Of a DNA stretch of 64,000 bases, positions 55,120 to 62,860 are shown one piece after another. The position numbers and the translations under genes are program-made. Below the pieces are notes generated by a model. The model saw only the letters and a list, made by a program, of their open reading frames with translations, was not told the DNA's origin and searched no databases. The DNA comes from Streptomyces sp. CBMA123 (lineage in GTDB: Bacteria > Actinomycetota > Actinomycetes > Streptomycetales > Streptomycetaceae). The stretch covers positions 1 to 64,000 of the forward strand of contig NZ_MECK01000057.1 of NCBI RefSeq assembly GCF_014596465.1, given 5' to 3'. Each line of letters opens with the position of its first letter. Position 1 is the first letter of the stretch.

Positions 55120-57609
55120 GTGATCGACTTCTCAGTCTTCGACTCCGGCGCCGCCCCCGCGCCCGTAGACCCCCGGGTGCTGTTCGACTCCCTGCCGCGG
55201 GCCGAGCGCTACGAGTTCCTGCGTGACCCGCAGGGGCAGGTGCTCCAGACCTGGTTCGAGCAGCGGCACGAGCAGGACCTGGTGATCAAGATGAACACCG
55301 GCGCCGGGAAGACCGTGGTTGGCCTGCTGATCTGCCAGTCCAGCCTCAATGAGGGCAAGGGGCCCGTCCTCTACCTCGCGCCGAACTCGCATCTTGCCGA
55401 AGAGGCGGCTGAGGAGGCCCGCAAGATCGGCCTTGCCGTCACCGACGACCCTCGTTCGCCGCAGTTCACCAGCGGCGAGGCGATCTGCGTGCTGAGCCTC
55501 AACCGCTTCGTCAACGGCAAGAGCATCTTCGGGCTGCTCGGCGACGGGCGGCGCCCGATCGTCGACGTCGGCACCCTCGTTGTGGACGACGCCCACGCGG
55601 CGCTCGCCATCGTCCGCGAGAAGTTCACGATGACCGTCACCAAGGACAAGCACCCGGAGGCGTTTGACCGGCTCCTTTCCATGTTTGAGCAGGACCTGCG
55701 GCTCCAGTCGCACAGCATCTACCTCGACCTGACCACTGCGGTGCCCTCCGCCGTGCTCCAGGTGCCGTTCTGGGCCTGGGCCAACCGCGAGAGCGAGGTC
55801 ACCGAGATCTTGCAGGGCCTGCGCGACGACGAGCAGTTGCAGTGGTCGTGGCCGCTGGTGCGGGACGTCCTGCCGGTGTGTCGAGCGGTGTTCACCCACG
55901 ACCGGCTGGAGATCCAGCCGCCGCACCCGCCCATCGGCAAGATCGCCAGTTTCACCCGTGCCCGCCGGCGGGTGCACCTGACCGCGACCCTGGCGGACGA
56001 CAGCGTCGTGGTCACCGACTTCGCCGCCGACCCGGACTCGATCGCCCGCCCGATCACCCCGGCCAGCGCCGGCTACCTCGGTGACCGGCTTATCCTGGCA
56101 CCCCGCGACATCGACCCGTCCGTCACCGACGACGCGGTGCGCGAGATGGCCGTACGCATGGCCGAGCGTGTCAACGTCGTCGTCCTCGTGCCCTCCAAGC
56201 GGCAAGCTCTGGCCTGGAAGGACCACGCCGTCATCACCGAGTCCGACCCTGCGGGCATCGGCAAGGCGGTCCGCGCCCTGCGCACCGGCCACGTCGGCTT
56301 GGTGGTGCTGGTGAACACCTACGACGGCATCAACCTGCCCGGCAAGGCGTGCGAAGTGCTGGTCATGGACGGCCTGCCCGAAGCCTACGGCGGCATCACC
56401 CGACGCGAACAGATCCTGCTCGGCGACTCCGACGGCATGGTGAACCGCCAATTGCAGCGCCTGGAGCAGGGGATGGGCCGCGGTGTCCGTTCCCGTAGCG
56501 ACCACTGCGTGGTGCTGCTCCTGGGCCCCCGCCTCTCCCAGCTGATCGCCTCCCCTCAGTACCGAGAGCGCTTCGGACCTGCAACACGCGCCCAGATCGA
56601 CCTGTCCCGCAAGGTCGCCCAGAGCCTCGCGCAGGGGGACGAAGACACCTTGACGAGGATCGAGTCCGTCATCGGCCAGGTGCTCGGCCGTGACCCCAGC
56701 TGGATCAAGACCGCCAGCGGCGCCCTCGCCGAAGCCACCTACACCACCACCGCTCTCTCCCCCGCTGCCGCGCACAGCCGGGCGGCGTTCGACCAGGCGT
56801 CCCTGCGTCAGTTCGGCGAGGCGGCCCGCCACATGAGCAAGGCCGTGGCCAAGGCCACCGACCCGGCCGAACGCGGCTTCCTCCAGGAGCAGCTCGCCGC
56901 CTACCAGCACTTCACCGACGCCCCTAAGGCCCAGCAGACCCTGGTGAAGGCACTGGCCTACAACCCGTCGCTCCTGCGCCCGCTGGAGGGAATCAAGCCC
57001 ACCCGGCTCACGGCGAACAACCTGCAGACGGTCCAGGCCGCCAAGTACCTGGAGACGACCTACCAGGACCGCAACAGCCTGCTCCTAGGCATCGACTCGC
57101 TCTTGGCGGACCTGGCCTACGACCCGAACCGGGTGCCGGCCTTCGAGTCCGCTCTGGAGCGCCTCGGACTTCACCTCGGTTTCGCGGCGCAGCGCCCCGA
57201 ACAGTCCATCCGCAACGGGCCCGACGTGCTGTGGGCGATCGGCAATCTCCGCTACCTGGTGCTGGAGGCGAAGTCCGGCGCGACCTCGGACAAGATCTGG
57301 CGAAGTGACGTCGCGCAGTTGGCCCACTCGATGAACTGGTTCCAGGAGACCTACGACAGCACTTGCAGCGCCACCCCGGTTCTGCTTCACCGGTCCAAGA
57401 CCCTGGAGTACAACGCGGTCGCACCGCCGGGCACCCGCATCATCACCGAGGAGACCATGCGCAAGTTCGGTCAGGCCCTGCGCAAGCCGGTGATCGCGCT
57501 CGCGGACGCCGACGCCTGGGCCGACCCGGCGGCGGTCGAGACCCAGTTCCGCGCCCACGGGCTCCTCGTGCAGGGGCTCACCGACCGGTTCAGCGTCAAG
57601 CCCCGCTGA
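55120..57609 (+). CDS. SF2 helicase with C-terminal PD-(D/E)XK-like nuclease region
   Basis: This 829-aa protein has helicase motif I (NTGAGKT, residues 59-65), motif II as DDAH (156-159), motif III-like HLTATL and motif VI QGMGRGVR (450-457). A helical region (about 470-640) follows. Near the end is a D...ExK core (D702 in NGPDVLWAIG; E716-A-K718 in YLVLEAKSGA), typical of nucleases. A helicase-nuclease pair in a single chain beside AIPR suggests DNA degradation as a defence function. GGGAG lies 9 bp before the chosen GTG; GTG 55117 or TTG 55102 are alternatives. Confidence 0.85.
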   Translation: MIDFSVFDSGAAPAPVDPRVLFDSLPRAERYEFLRDPQGQVLQTWFEQRHEQDLVIKMNTGAGKTVVGLLICQSSLNEGKGPVLYLAPNSHLAEEAAEEARKIGLAVTDDPRSPQFTSGEAICVLSLNRFVNGKSIFGLLGDGRRPIVDVGTLVVDDAHAALAIVREKFTMTVTKDKHPEAFDRLLSMFEQDLRLQSHSIYLDLTTAVPSAVLQVPFWAWANRESEVTEILQGLRDDEQLQWSWPLVRDVLPVCRAVFTHDRLEIQPPHPPIGKIASFTRARRRVHLTATLADDSVVVTDFAADPDSIARPITPASAGYLGDRLILAPRDIDPSVTDDAVREMAVRMAERVNVVVLVPSKRQALAWKDHAVITESDPAGIGKAVRALRTGHVGLVVLVNTYDGINLPGKACEVLVMDGLPEAYGGITRREQILLGDSDGMVNRQLQRLEQGMGRGVRSRSDHCVVLLLGPRLSQLIASPQYRERFGPATRAQIDLSRKVAQSLAQGDEDTLTRIESVIGQVLGRDPSWIKTASGALAEATYTTTALSPAAAHSRAAFDQASLRQFGEAARHMSKAVAKATDPAERGFLQEQLAAYQHFTDAPKAQQTLVKALAYNPSLLRPLEGIKPTRLTANNLQTVQAAKYLETTYQDRNSLLLGIDSLLADLAYDPNRVPAFESALERLGLHLGFAAQRPEQSIRNGPDVLWAIGNLRYLVLEAKSGATSDKIWRSDVAQLAHSMNWFQETYDSTCSATPVLLHRSKTLEYNAVAPPGTRIITEETMRKFGQALRKPVIALADADAWADPAAVETQFRAHGLLVQGLTDRFSVKPR

Positions 57610-57796
57610 ACCTGGTCGGTTCAGTCTTTGGTCGTCACCAGCGCTGACAGCCAGGGCGACCCGGTTGAACCGGCAACCCGGCGGGCCGAGTTGTCCACTG
57701 CTTGTAGATAACGCCTGGGTCGGGCATAGCGTCGGCTGCTGCCGGGGCGTCGGCAGCCATGGTCCGCCGCCTGCCCGAAGCGTGAAGGCCGACGGT
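57610..57796. other. Convergent gap after the helicase gene
   Basis: These 187 bp separate the plus-strand cassette from minus-strand cargo. A short hairpin-prone stretch (GGTTGAACCGGCAACCCGG, near 57661) may act as terminator. I see no gene. Confidence 0.4.
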
Positions 57797-58297
57797 CTAC
57801 GCCTCATCGCCCGGGTCGTCGTCGTTCAGCGTCTCGCCGAACCGCTCCAGCGCCTCCTGCGGCCCGCAGCCGAAGGCGCGGCCGATGTACTCCCAGGTCA
57901 TCATGCTGCTGCGGGCCTTGCGGCCGGCCATCAGCGCGGTCGAAGCCGCGGCGCGCTCGAAGCGGGAAGCCGCACGGGCGGCAGCGTACGGCCTGCCCTC
58001 CGTCAGGTCGCAGATCCGGTCCACCAGCGCTGCGACCAGGTCTTCGACCTCGGGCGGCACCACACCCTCGGCCAGGTCGACGTGCCACTCCCAGTCCGCG
58101 AACGGCCCGATGGCCTCGCCCACCGCCTCGGTCCGCGCGTCATCACCGAAGTCCAACAGGTGCACCCGCTCACCCCGCCAGCCACAGCTGCAACCACCAC
58201 GCACCGAAACTGTCCGCGGACCGTCCGCACCGTTGTAGAGCCACCAGGTGGTGCGCCCGTCCGGCAACGGCGCCGGCTCGCTGCCGTCCGCCAACAC
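57797..58297 (-). CDS. Hypothetical actinobacterial protein
   Basis: This 166-aa soluble protein has an N-terminal segment with TVSVRGGCSCGWRGERVHLLDFGDD, a Cys-x-Cys-G-W pattern seen in many streptomycete small proteins, perhaps a zinc site. A helical C-terminal half includes AGRKARSSMMTWEYIGRAFGCGPQEALERF. The GTG start at 58297 has no strong ribosome site, so the true gene may begin elsewhere or be truncated. Cargo of the element; function unknown. Confidence 0.6.
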   Translation of the reverse strand: MLADGSEPAPLPDGRTTWWLYNGADGPRTVSVRGGCSCGWRGERVHLLDFGDDARTEAVGEAIGPFADWEWHVDLAEGVVPPEVEDLVAALVDRICDLTEGRPYAAARAASRFERAAASTALMAGRKARSSMMTWEYIGRAFGCGPQEALERFGETLNDDDPGDEA

Positions 58298-58402
58298 CGC
58301 CGCCGGAAAACCCTGGTGGTGACCGCTTTCGTCATCCCATGGCTTGCTGTGTCCCTCCGGTCCCTGGAGTACAGCATCAGGGTTTACGCCGTGCCATGCC
58401 GA
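58298..58402. other. Short gap between two minus-strand cargo genes
   Basis: About 100 bp with no start or stop landmarks of interest; the leader of the gene at 57797-58297 must lie here. Confidence 0.3.
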
Positions 58403-59548
58403 TCAGCTGGACGTCGTGGCCGTGTGCGATTCAAGCTCAGCGCCTTGCGTGTCCGTGGCAACTTCTGTCGGTGGCTCGGGGTGGCCGAGAAGGCCACCGG
58501 TCAGCAAGCGCAGAAGGTCCTGGGCTCGCACCAAGCGCGGTCCACCCCAGATGTACAGGGGGACTATTGCCGCCACGACCAGTGCCGGCGTAACAACCGT
58601 TCCCGGGGCTCCCAGTGCCGTCATTCCCCATGAGACCGCGAGCAGGAGTCCCAGGCCGAGCAGCACCAGTGCGGCGATTCGTCGCCGGGAGGGTGCCGGT
58701 GCTGGTGCTGGCTCAGGCAGATCTTCGGGGTCGAGCAGGTTCAGGTAGGTCTCGGCGCTCAGGGCGTCGAGCAGCTTCGCCAGAAGGGGAGCCAAGTCCC
58801 CGGCTGCTTGCGACCCTGACATCTGTAGTTGTCGTGCCTTGGCCCGTAGCGCTTCGTGTACCTGCTCCGCGTGGGCGACCATGTCCTTCCGCAGATACGT
58901 GTTCGGGTCCATGCGGGCCCGTCCGACCAGGAACTTCCCTGCGCCGTCGACCGACGTGATCACTTGTGAGGTCGTTGCTTGGCCCAGGGCGGTCTCCTGG
59001 GTAAGGATCAGGGCATTGCAGACGGCCTTGACGCAGGGCGAGGCGTTCTGCGAGGCGATGAGGCGGATTGCCCCGCCGGAGACCGCCACAACCATCAGGA
59101 CGAGGGCGAGGGGACCGAACAAGCCCTGGATCAGGTTTCCCGCCGGCTCTGCCTTCCGGAGCTCGTCGAAAAGGTTGATCAGCTGCCACGTCAGTACGGC
59201 AGGAAGCGGTAGCAGCGCTCCCAGTCCCACGAGTACGAGCAGTTGGTTCTCCAGCAGGCGATCACGCATCTGCGCTCGATGCCGGAGCGGGATCTCGAAA
59301 TGTCGCAGTGCCCTACTCACTTGGGCCACGGTCCCACGTTCCCGCAGCCATCGAACCGCCCGCCAGCGCAGCAGAACGCGACCTCGGCGACTCACCACCC
59401 TGCGCAGCCCCACGGCCGCTCGGCGACTGAACCTGTACACCGGTGTCAGTACAAGGGGTGCAGCGATCGGGAAGCCCACTGCACAGACTGCCAACAGTGC
59501 CAGCCTGGTTCCAAGTTGCTCTGCGGTTCCCGCCCCGACGCTCATCAT
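58403..59548 (-). CDS. Integral membrane protein of the element (function unknown)
   Basis: This 381-aa protein has hydrophobic segments near residues 13-37, 100-130, 142-165 and a final pair (about 295-345), so four or five helices. Basic loops contain RRAVGLRRVVSRRGRVLLRWR. Between helices lies a soluble region with VDGAGKFLVGRARMDPNTYLRKDMVAHAEQVHEALRAKARQL. GGGAGAC lies just before two tandem ATGs. I recognise no family. If part of a defence function it could be a membrane effector, but its strand and distance from the cassette argue it is separate cargo. Confidence 0.7.
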   Translation of the reverse strand: MMSVGAGTAEQLGTRLALLAVCAVGFPIAAPLVLTPVYRFSRRAAVGLRRVVSRRGRVLLRWRAVRWLRERGTVAQVSRALRHFEIPLRHRAQMRDRLLENQLLVLVGLGALLPLPAVLTWQLINLFDELRKAEPAGNLIQGLFGPLALVLMVVAVSGGAIRLIASQNASPCVKAVCNALILTQETALGQATTSQVITSVDGAGKFLVGRARMDPNTYLRKDMVAHAEQVHEALRAKARQLQMSGSQAAGDLAPLLAKLLDALSAETYLNLLDPEDLPEPAPAPAPSRRRIAALVLLGLGLLLAVSWGMTALGAPGTVVTPALVVAAIVPLYIWGGPRLVRAQDLLRLLTGGLLGHPEPPTEVATDTQGAELESHTATTSS

Positions 59549-59680
59549 GTCTCCCTGCGAAGGCCCAGCAAGTCCGCTTCTGGGACCGCGATCACCCAGC
59601 CCCCGGAAACCAGATCATTCCACGACAGGACGCGCCCATCGCGGCGGTCGGTGCTGTGGCTCTGCCGGTGCTGTCGCCAC

Positions 59681-59875
59681 TCACCAGGCATCCGGCCCGG
59701 TACCGGCAGCCGGCGCCCGAACCTGGCGGATCGTCTCTGAGTCGTAGATGTACCAGCCCCAGTCCAGCAGATCAGGGCCCCATCGGACCAGTGCGACCCA
59801 CTGACGGGACTGCTGGTGTAGCCGCCACCGCTTCACTTGGCCCGGTCGCCACTCACCGTCGAGCTTGATCACCAC
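59681..59875 (-). CDS. Small Trp-rich protein of the element
   Basis: This 64-aa protein reads VIKLDGEWRPGQVKRWRLHQQSRQWVALVRWGPDLLDWGWYIYDSETIRQ. It looks like a small SH3/Tudor-like beta-barrel common in streptomycete mobile elements. It starts 23 bp inside the end of the gene before it, so the two would be coupled. No good ribosome site. Function unknown. Confidence 0.5.
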   Translation of the reverse strand: MVIKLDGEWRPGQVKRWRLHQQSRQWVALVRWGPDLLDWGWYIYDSETIRQVRAPAAGTGPDAW

Positions 59876-60295
59876 CCAGCGCCAACGCGCTTCCGCGTCC
59901 CGGGAATGCCTCGCCGATTCGGTGGGGCTGTGGCCGTGGCGTGGGGGATGGTGTTCCGGGGAGGCCGATGCCGAAGGCGTCTTCGAGAGAGTGGAGGTTG
60001 GCGGTGATGTCCGCGCCGTACTGGTAACGATCGCTTCCCCAGTGCCAGGCGTGACCTCCGTGGATCAGGGCGCGCATCAGGTTGATGGCCTGTTCAGTCA
60101 TGTCGGTTGGAAGATGGAGGATGCGGGCGAGGGAGGTCAGGTTGTTCTCGACCGTCTGGTACTCCTGAATCTGCTGGCGGTTTTGTGCCGTGAGAACACC
60201 TCGCCCGCGTCTACGACCCCAACGGCATGGGCGTCATGTTCGTTCACGAGTTTCGACAGCACGCCTGCCGGTCCGGCTTCTTGTCGCTGAATCAT
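59853..60295 (-). pseudogene. Frameshifted small gene of the element
   Basis: From ATG 60295 (overlapping an upstream TGA as ATGA) one frame encodes MIQRQEAGPAGVLSKLVNEHDAHAVGVVDAGEVFSRHKT. Another then continues IQEYQTVENNLTSLARILHLPTDMTEQAINLMRALIHGGHAWHWGSDRYQYGADITANLHSLEDAFG to 59853. Together they form one plausible protein split by a frameshift near 60190. Starting at ATG 60101, an 82-aa C-terminal piece could still be translated. Confidence 0.5.
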
Positions 60296-60545
60296 GCCCC
60301 GCAGGGGGCTCGGGTGGGCTGTGCGCCGCGCTGCTGGAGCTGTTCGTGGTGGGCCTGGCGTTCGGCGCGGCGAGGGTCGGTTGGCGCTGCTCCTCTACCT
60401 TCGGCTGCTCAAGCTGGGCGGCCTTGGTGGTCAGCTGGCGGCGGTCGGCGAGCACAGTGCCGATCTGCTCGGCGGCGTTCGGCTGAGCCAGGGCCGCATC
60501 GTCCAGTTGCGGGGGCCGGTCAGCCAGGCAGCGCCGGTGCAAGTG
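60292..60545 (-). pseudogene. Frameshifted Gln/Ala-rich coiled-coil gene of the element
   Basis: One frame encodes PPQLDDAALAQPNAAEQIGTVLADRRQLTTKAAQLEQPKVEEQRQ. A shifted one continues AERQAHHEQLQQRGAQPTRAPCGA and ends at 60292 with a stop that overlaps the next gene's start (ATGA). This looks like the end of a coiled-coil protein broken by a frameshift near 60380. Start and family unknown. Confidence 0.4.
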
Positions 60546-61007
60546 GCGACGGTGCACAGGATCTCGACCTGGTCCCGCCTCGGGCCCGCCCGGTAGGCAT
60601 CGGCGGCAAGTCGCGTCGGGTGGGCGGGGTAGGACGGTCGTCGGTGATTGCCGAGCCGCCGTGATCACACGCCATGTGTGCTGAATGTGTTCCGGAAGCC
60701 CCACAACCCCTGTCACACCCACTCTGACCTGCGGCGTCACATTGCTCCACATAGGTGACCCCTGCCCAACGGAAGCAGAGATCACCCAACACGGTCAATC
60801 GACCGGAAGACCCGCCCTGACCTGCCATTTCTTCAGGGGAAGCCCCGAGAGGGGCATGATTGCCGCTTTCGCGAAGCAGATGTCACCACGGGCCCAATGC
60901 ACCTCTGACCTGCGACGATGCCAGATAGGGGCCAGGAAGCCCGGAGGCGAGGGGGCATACGATACGCGCCCCGATTGTCCGTTTCGACCTGAAATTATGT
61001 CCGATTT
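60546..61007. other. Right end of the element, no intact gene
   Basis: These ~460 bp contain only short frames and three copies of the TGACCTGC motif. The sequence next to the attachment repeat is AT-richer than the chromosome (TGAAATTATGTCCGATTT). Confidence 0.5.
60722..60913. promoter_or_regulatory. Repeated TGACCTGC motifs near the right attachment site
   Basis: Copies lie at 60722-60732, 60817-60825 and 60903-60913. The last extends to CTGACCTGCGACGATGCC, which matches the left-end copy at 49721-49738 in 17 of 18 bases. Candidate integrase arm sites. Confidence 0.45.
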
Positions 61008-61052
61008 GGGTGGGCGCGGACGGTTTCGAACCGCCGACATCTGCTTTGTAAG
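61008..61052 (-). repeat. Right attachment site: 3' part of the intact tRNA-Val
   Basis: The 45 bp equal 49627-49671. They extend from 3 bp beyond the tRNA 3' end to its anticodon loop. Confidence 0.9.
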
Positions 61053-61082
61053 AGCAGCGCTCTACCACTGAGCTACGCGCCC
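61011..61082 (-). tRNA. tRNA-Val (anticodon TAC)
   Basis: A 72-nt cloverleaf: acceptor GGGCGCG with CGCGCCC, D stem GCTC, anticodon stem CTGCT-AGCAG around loop CTTACAA (anticodon UAC, reading GUA), T arm with GGTTCGAAACC. CCA is not encoded. The 3' half is the integration target of the element on its left. Confidence 0.95.
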
Positions 61083-61230
61083 CCGTTCGTGGCCGGTGGG
61101 CGCACGACGAGAGCCTAGGGTACCTGGTCCGGCGGGGTGGTGTGGTGTGGGGCGAGCCCCGGGGTCCCCGTGGGGCGGGGGGATCGGGGAGAATGGGCGC
61201 GGATCAGCGGGTCGGAGCAGGGAGCGCGCA

Positions 61231-62601
61231 GTGGCGGTGGCCGGCGGGAGCGGGCGGCGGGGGCGGCGTCGGGCGGGGAGTGCGCTGGGCGACGCGCTGG
61301 TGGTGCCGGTGGTGCTGGCGGGTGCGTTGGGGGCGGTCGCGCTGGCGTCGGCGGGCAGTGGTGGCTGGTGGGGTCGGCGGGGTGCCGGGGACGGGGTGCG
61401 GGCGGAGGCGCGGGAGGCGCGGGCCGCCGCGCAGGAGGCGTTCTACGAGCTGGAGGAGACGCAGCGCGAGCTGCAGTTGGCGGTGGAGACCGTCCGGGCG
61501 GCGGAGGAGGGCGCGGCGGCGCAGCGGGTGCTGGCCGAGTTGCCGGCGATCTCCGGCCGGGTCGAGCAGGTCACGGTGAACTACCTGGCCGCGCTGGACG
61601 CCCACAATCTGGACGACGAGGCGCTGGACGCCGGTTCGGTGGCCCAGGCCCGGCGTCTGCTGGCGGACGTGCAGGGCCAGCTCCGTTCGGCCCGCGCCGA
61701 GCTGACCGACTTCCTGGGCCGTCTCCAGCCGACCCTGCAGCACGCCGAGCAGCAGCTGATGCGGGTCACCCCGGCCGTGGAGCAGGCAAAGCGCGCATTG
61801 CTGCGGGCGACGACCACGCTGGACGAGGTGCGCGGCGCGGGCCTGCGGGCCGACGATCTGGCGGCCCGGCTGGCCGAGTTGGCGCCCGAGTTGGGGCGGT
61901 TGAACGAGGGCGCGGCGCGGCACGGGGTGGCGGCGACGCTGCGGCGTGCCGACGACGTGCGGCTGCGGGCGGAGGCGATCACCGCCGATGCCGCGCAGTT
62001 GCCCGAGCGGGCGCGGGAGCTGGACCGGCGGGTGTCGAGTCTGCGGACCCGGATCCAGGCGCTGGAGACCAAGGCCGGGACGGTGGATCCGGCGCTGAGC
62101 GAGCTGCGCCGCCGGTTCAGCACCGCCTGCTGGCAGGACCTCCAGCGGGTGCCCGAGCAGGTCGCCGAGGCCGGCCGGGCCGCCGAGGGCAAGCTCGCGG
62201 AGGCGTCCCGGGCGCGGGACGAGCAGCGCTGGGCGGACGCGACGGCGGCGATCGGCACCGTCCGCGCGCTGCTGGACACCGCGGACGGTTCGGTGGTGGC
62301 CGTGAACGAGCGGCTGCGGCAGTTGAACGAGGTGCAGCACGATCCGAACCGGGAGGTCGAGCGCGCCCGTTTCGCCGTACGGGACGCCCAGCGCCTGGCG
62401 ATGGCGGGCCGCAGTGCGCCGGATCCGCGGCACGCCGCCCCGCTGGACGAGGCGGTGGCCCGGCTGGACCGCGCGGTGGCGACCCTCCAGGCGGCGGGCC
62501 GACACCCCGACTACTGGTTCTTCCTGACCGAGCTGGCGGCGGTGCGGGACGCGGCGGCGCGGGTGATCGGCATGATCCGCGGCGATCTCGGCCACCGGTG
62601 A
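61231..62601 (+). CDS. Membrane-tethered coiled-coil protein
   Basis: This 456-aa protein has one hydrophobic helix near the N-terminus (ALVVPVVLAGALGAVALASAG) and then ~370 residues of Ala/Glu/Arg-rich helix with continual heptads (EAREARAAAQEAFYELEETQRELQLAVETVRAAEEG...). It ends with HPDYWFFLTELAAVRDAAARVIGMIRGDLGHR. It has the look of a streptomycete cytoskeleton-like or envelope-linked scaffold. GGAG lies 8 bp before the GTG. It is first in line after the tRNA and 32 bp before the FmdB gene. Confidence 0.75.
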   Translation: MAVAGGSGRRGRRRAGSALGDALVVPVVLAGALGAVALASAGSGGWWGRRGAGDGVRAEAREARAAAQEAFYELEETQRELQLAVETVRAAEEGAAAQRVLAELPAISGRVEQVTVNYLAALDAHNLDDEALDAGSVAQARRLLADVQGQLRSARAELTDFLGRLQPTLQHAEQQLMRVTPAVEQAKRALLRATTTLDEVRGAGLRADDLAARLAELAPELGRLNEGAARHGVAATLRRADDVRLRAEAITADAAQLPERARELDRRVSSLRTRIQALETKAGTVDPALSELRRRFSTACWQDLQRVPEQVAEAGRAAEGKLAEASRARDEQRWADATAAIGTVRALLDTADGSVVAVNERLRQLNEVQHDPNREVERARFAVRDAQRLAMAGRSAPDPRHAAPLDEAVARLDRAVATLQAAGRHPDYWFFLTELAAVRDAAARVIGMIRGDLGHR

Positions 62602-62633
62602 CGGTGCGGACCGAGCATCGGTACTCTGCGGGT

Positions 62634-62849
62634 ATGCCACGCTACGACTTCCGCTGCCGCTCCTGCGGCGCCACCTTCGAGCTCCGCCGCCCGATGGCGC
62701 AGGCCAACGACCCCGCCGTCTGCCCGCAGGGGCACCCGGACGCGGTGAAGCTGCTGTCCACCGTCGCCGTGACCGGCGCGGCCGGCGGCGCCCCGCAGCA
62801 GGCCCCGGGCGGGGGCGGGGGCTGCTGCGGCGGCGGGTGCTGCGGCTAA
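62634..62849 (+). CDS. FmdB-family zinc-ribbon protein
   Basis: This 71-aa protein starts MPRYDFRCRSCGATFELRRPM, with a C-x-x-C knuckle, a second Cys in AVCPQGHPD and KLLSTVAV. That is the FmdB/CxxC_CxxC_SSSS pattern. The tail is Gly/Cys-rich (GGGGGCCGGGCCG), adding possible metal-binding Cys. Small regulator-like protein; specific role unknown. Confidence 0.9.
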   Translation: MPRYDFRCRSCGATFELRRPMAQANDPAVCPQGHPDAVKLLSTVAVTGAAGGAPQQAPGGGGGCCGGGCCG

Positions 62850-62860
62850 CCCACCGAGGG

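Larger units (their letters stand above)
49627..61052. mobile_element. Integrated element (~11.4 kb) in tRNA-Val(TAC), carrying a probable defence cassette
   Basis: A 45-bp exact direct repeat (49627-49671 and 61008-61052) comprises the anticodon-loop-to-3'-end part of tRNA-Val(TAC). The right copy is part of the complete tRNA gene and the left copy is a fragment, the usual result of integrase-mediated insertion into a tRNA 3' end. Inside are a frameshifted recombinase remnant, a four-gene plus-strand set (DUF7019-like, AIPR, kinase, helicase-nuclease), minus-strand cargo genes and decayed small genes. The AIPR/kinase segment is visibly lower in GC than the flanks. No intact integrase, replication or transfer gene is seen, so it is probably immobile. 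Confidence 0.85.

Noticed and set aside
55120..57609. Assignment of the helicase as HamB of a Hachiman system
   Set aside because: No HamA-like (DUF1837) gene is recognisable nearby, and the helicase itself ends in a nuclease-like motif, so a direct match cannot be supported from sequence alone.
60685..61071. Open frame ending in a GRGRFRTADICF-like peptide over the tRNA (also near 49482-49693)
   Set aside because: This peptide is the well-known false translation of a tRNA 3' region in high-GC genomes; the DNA is tRNA-Val and its duplicate.
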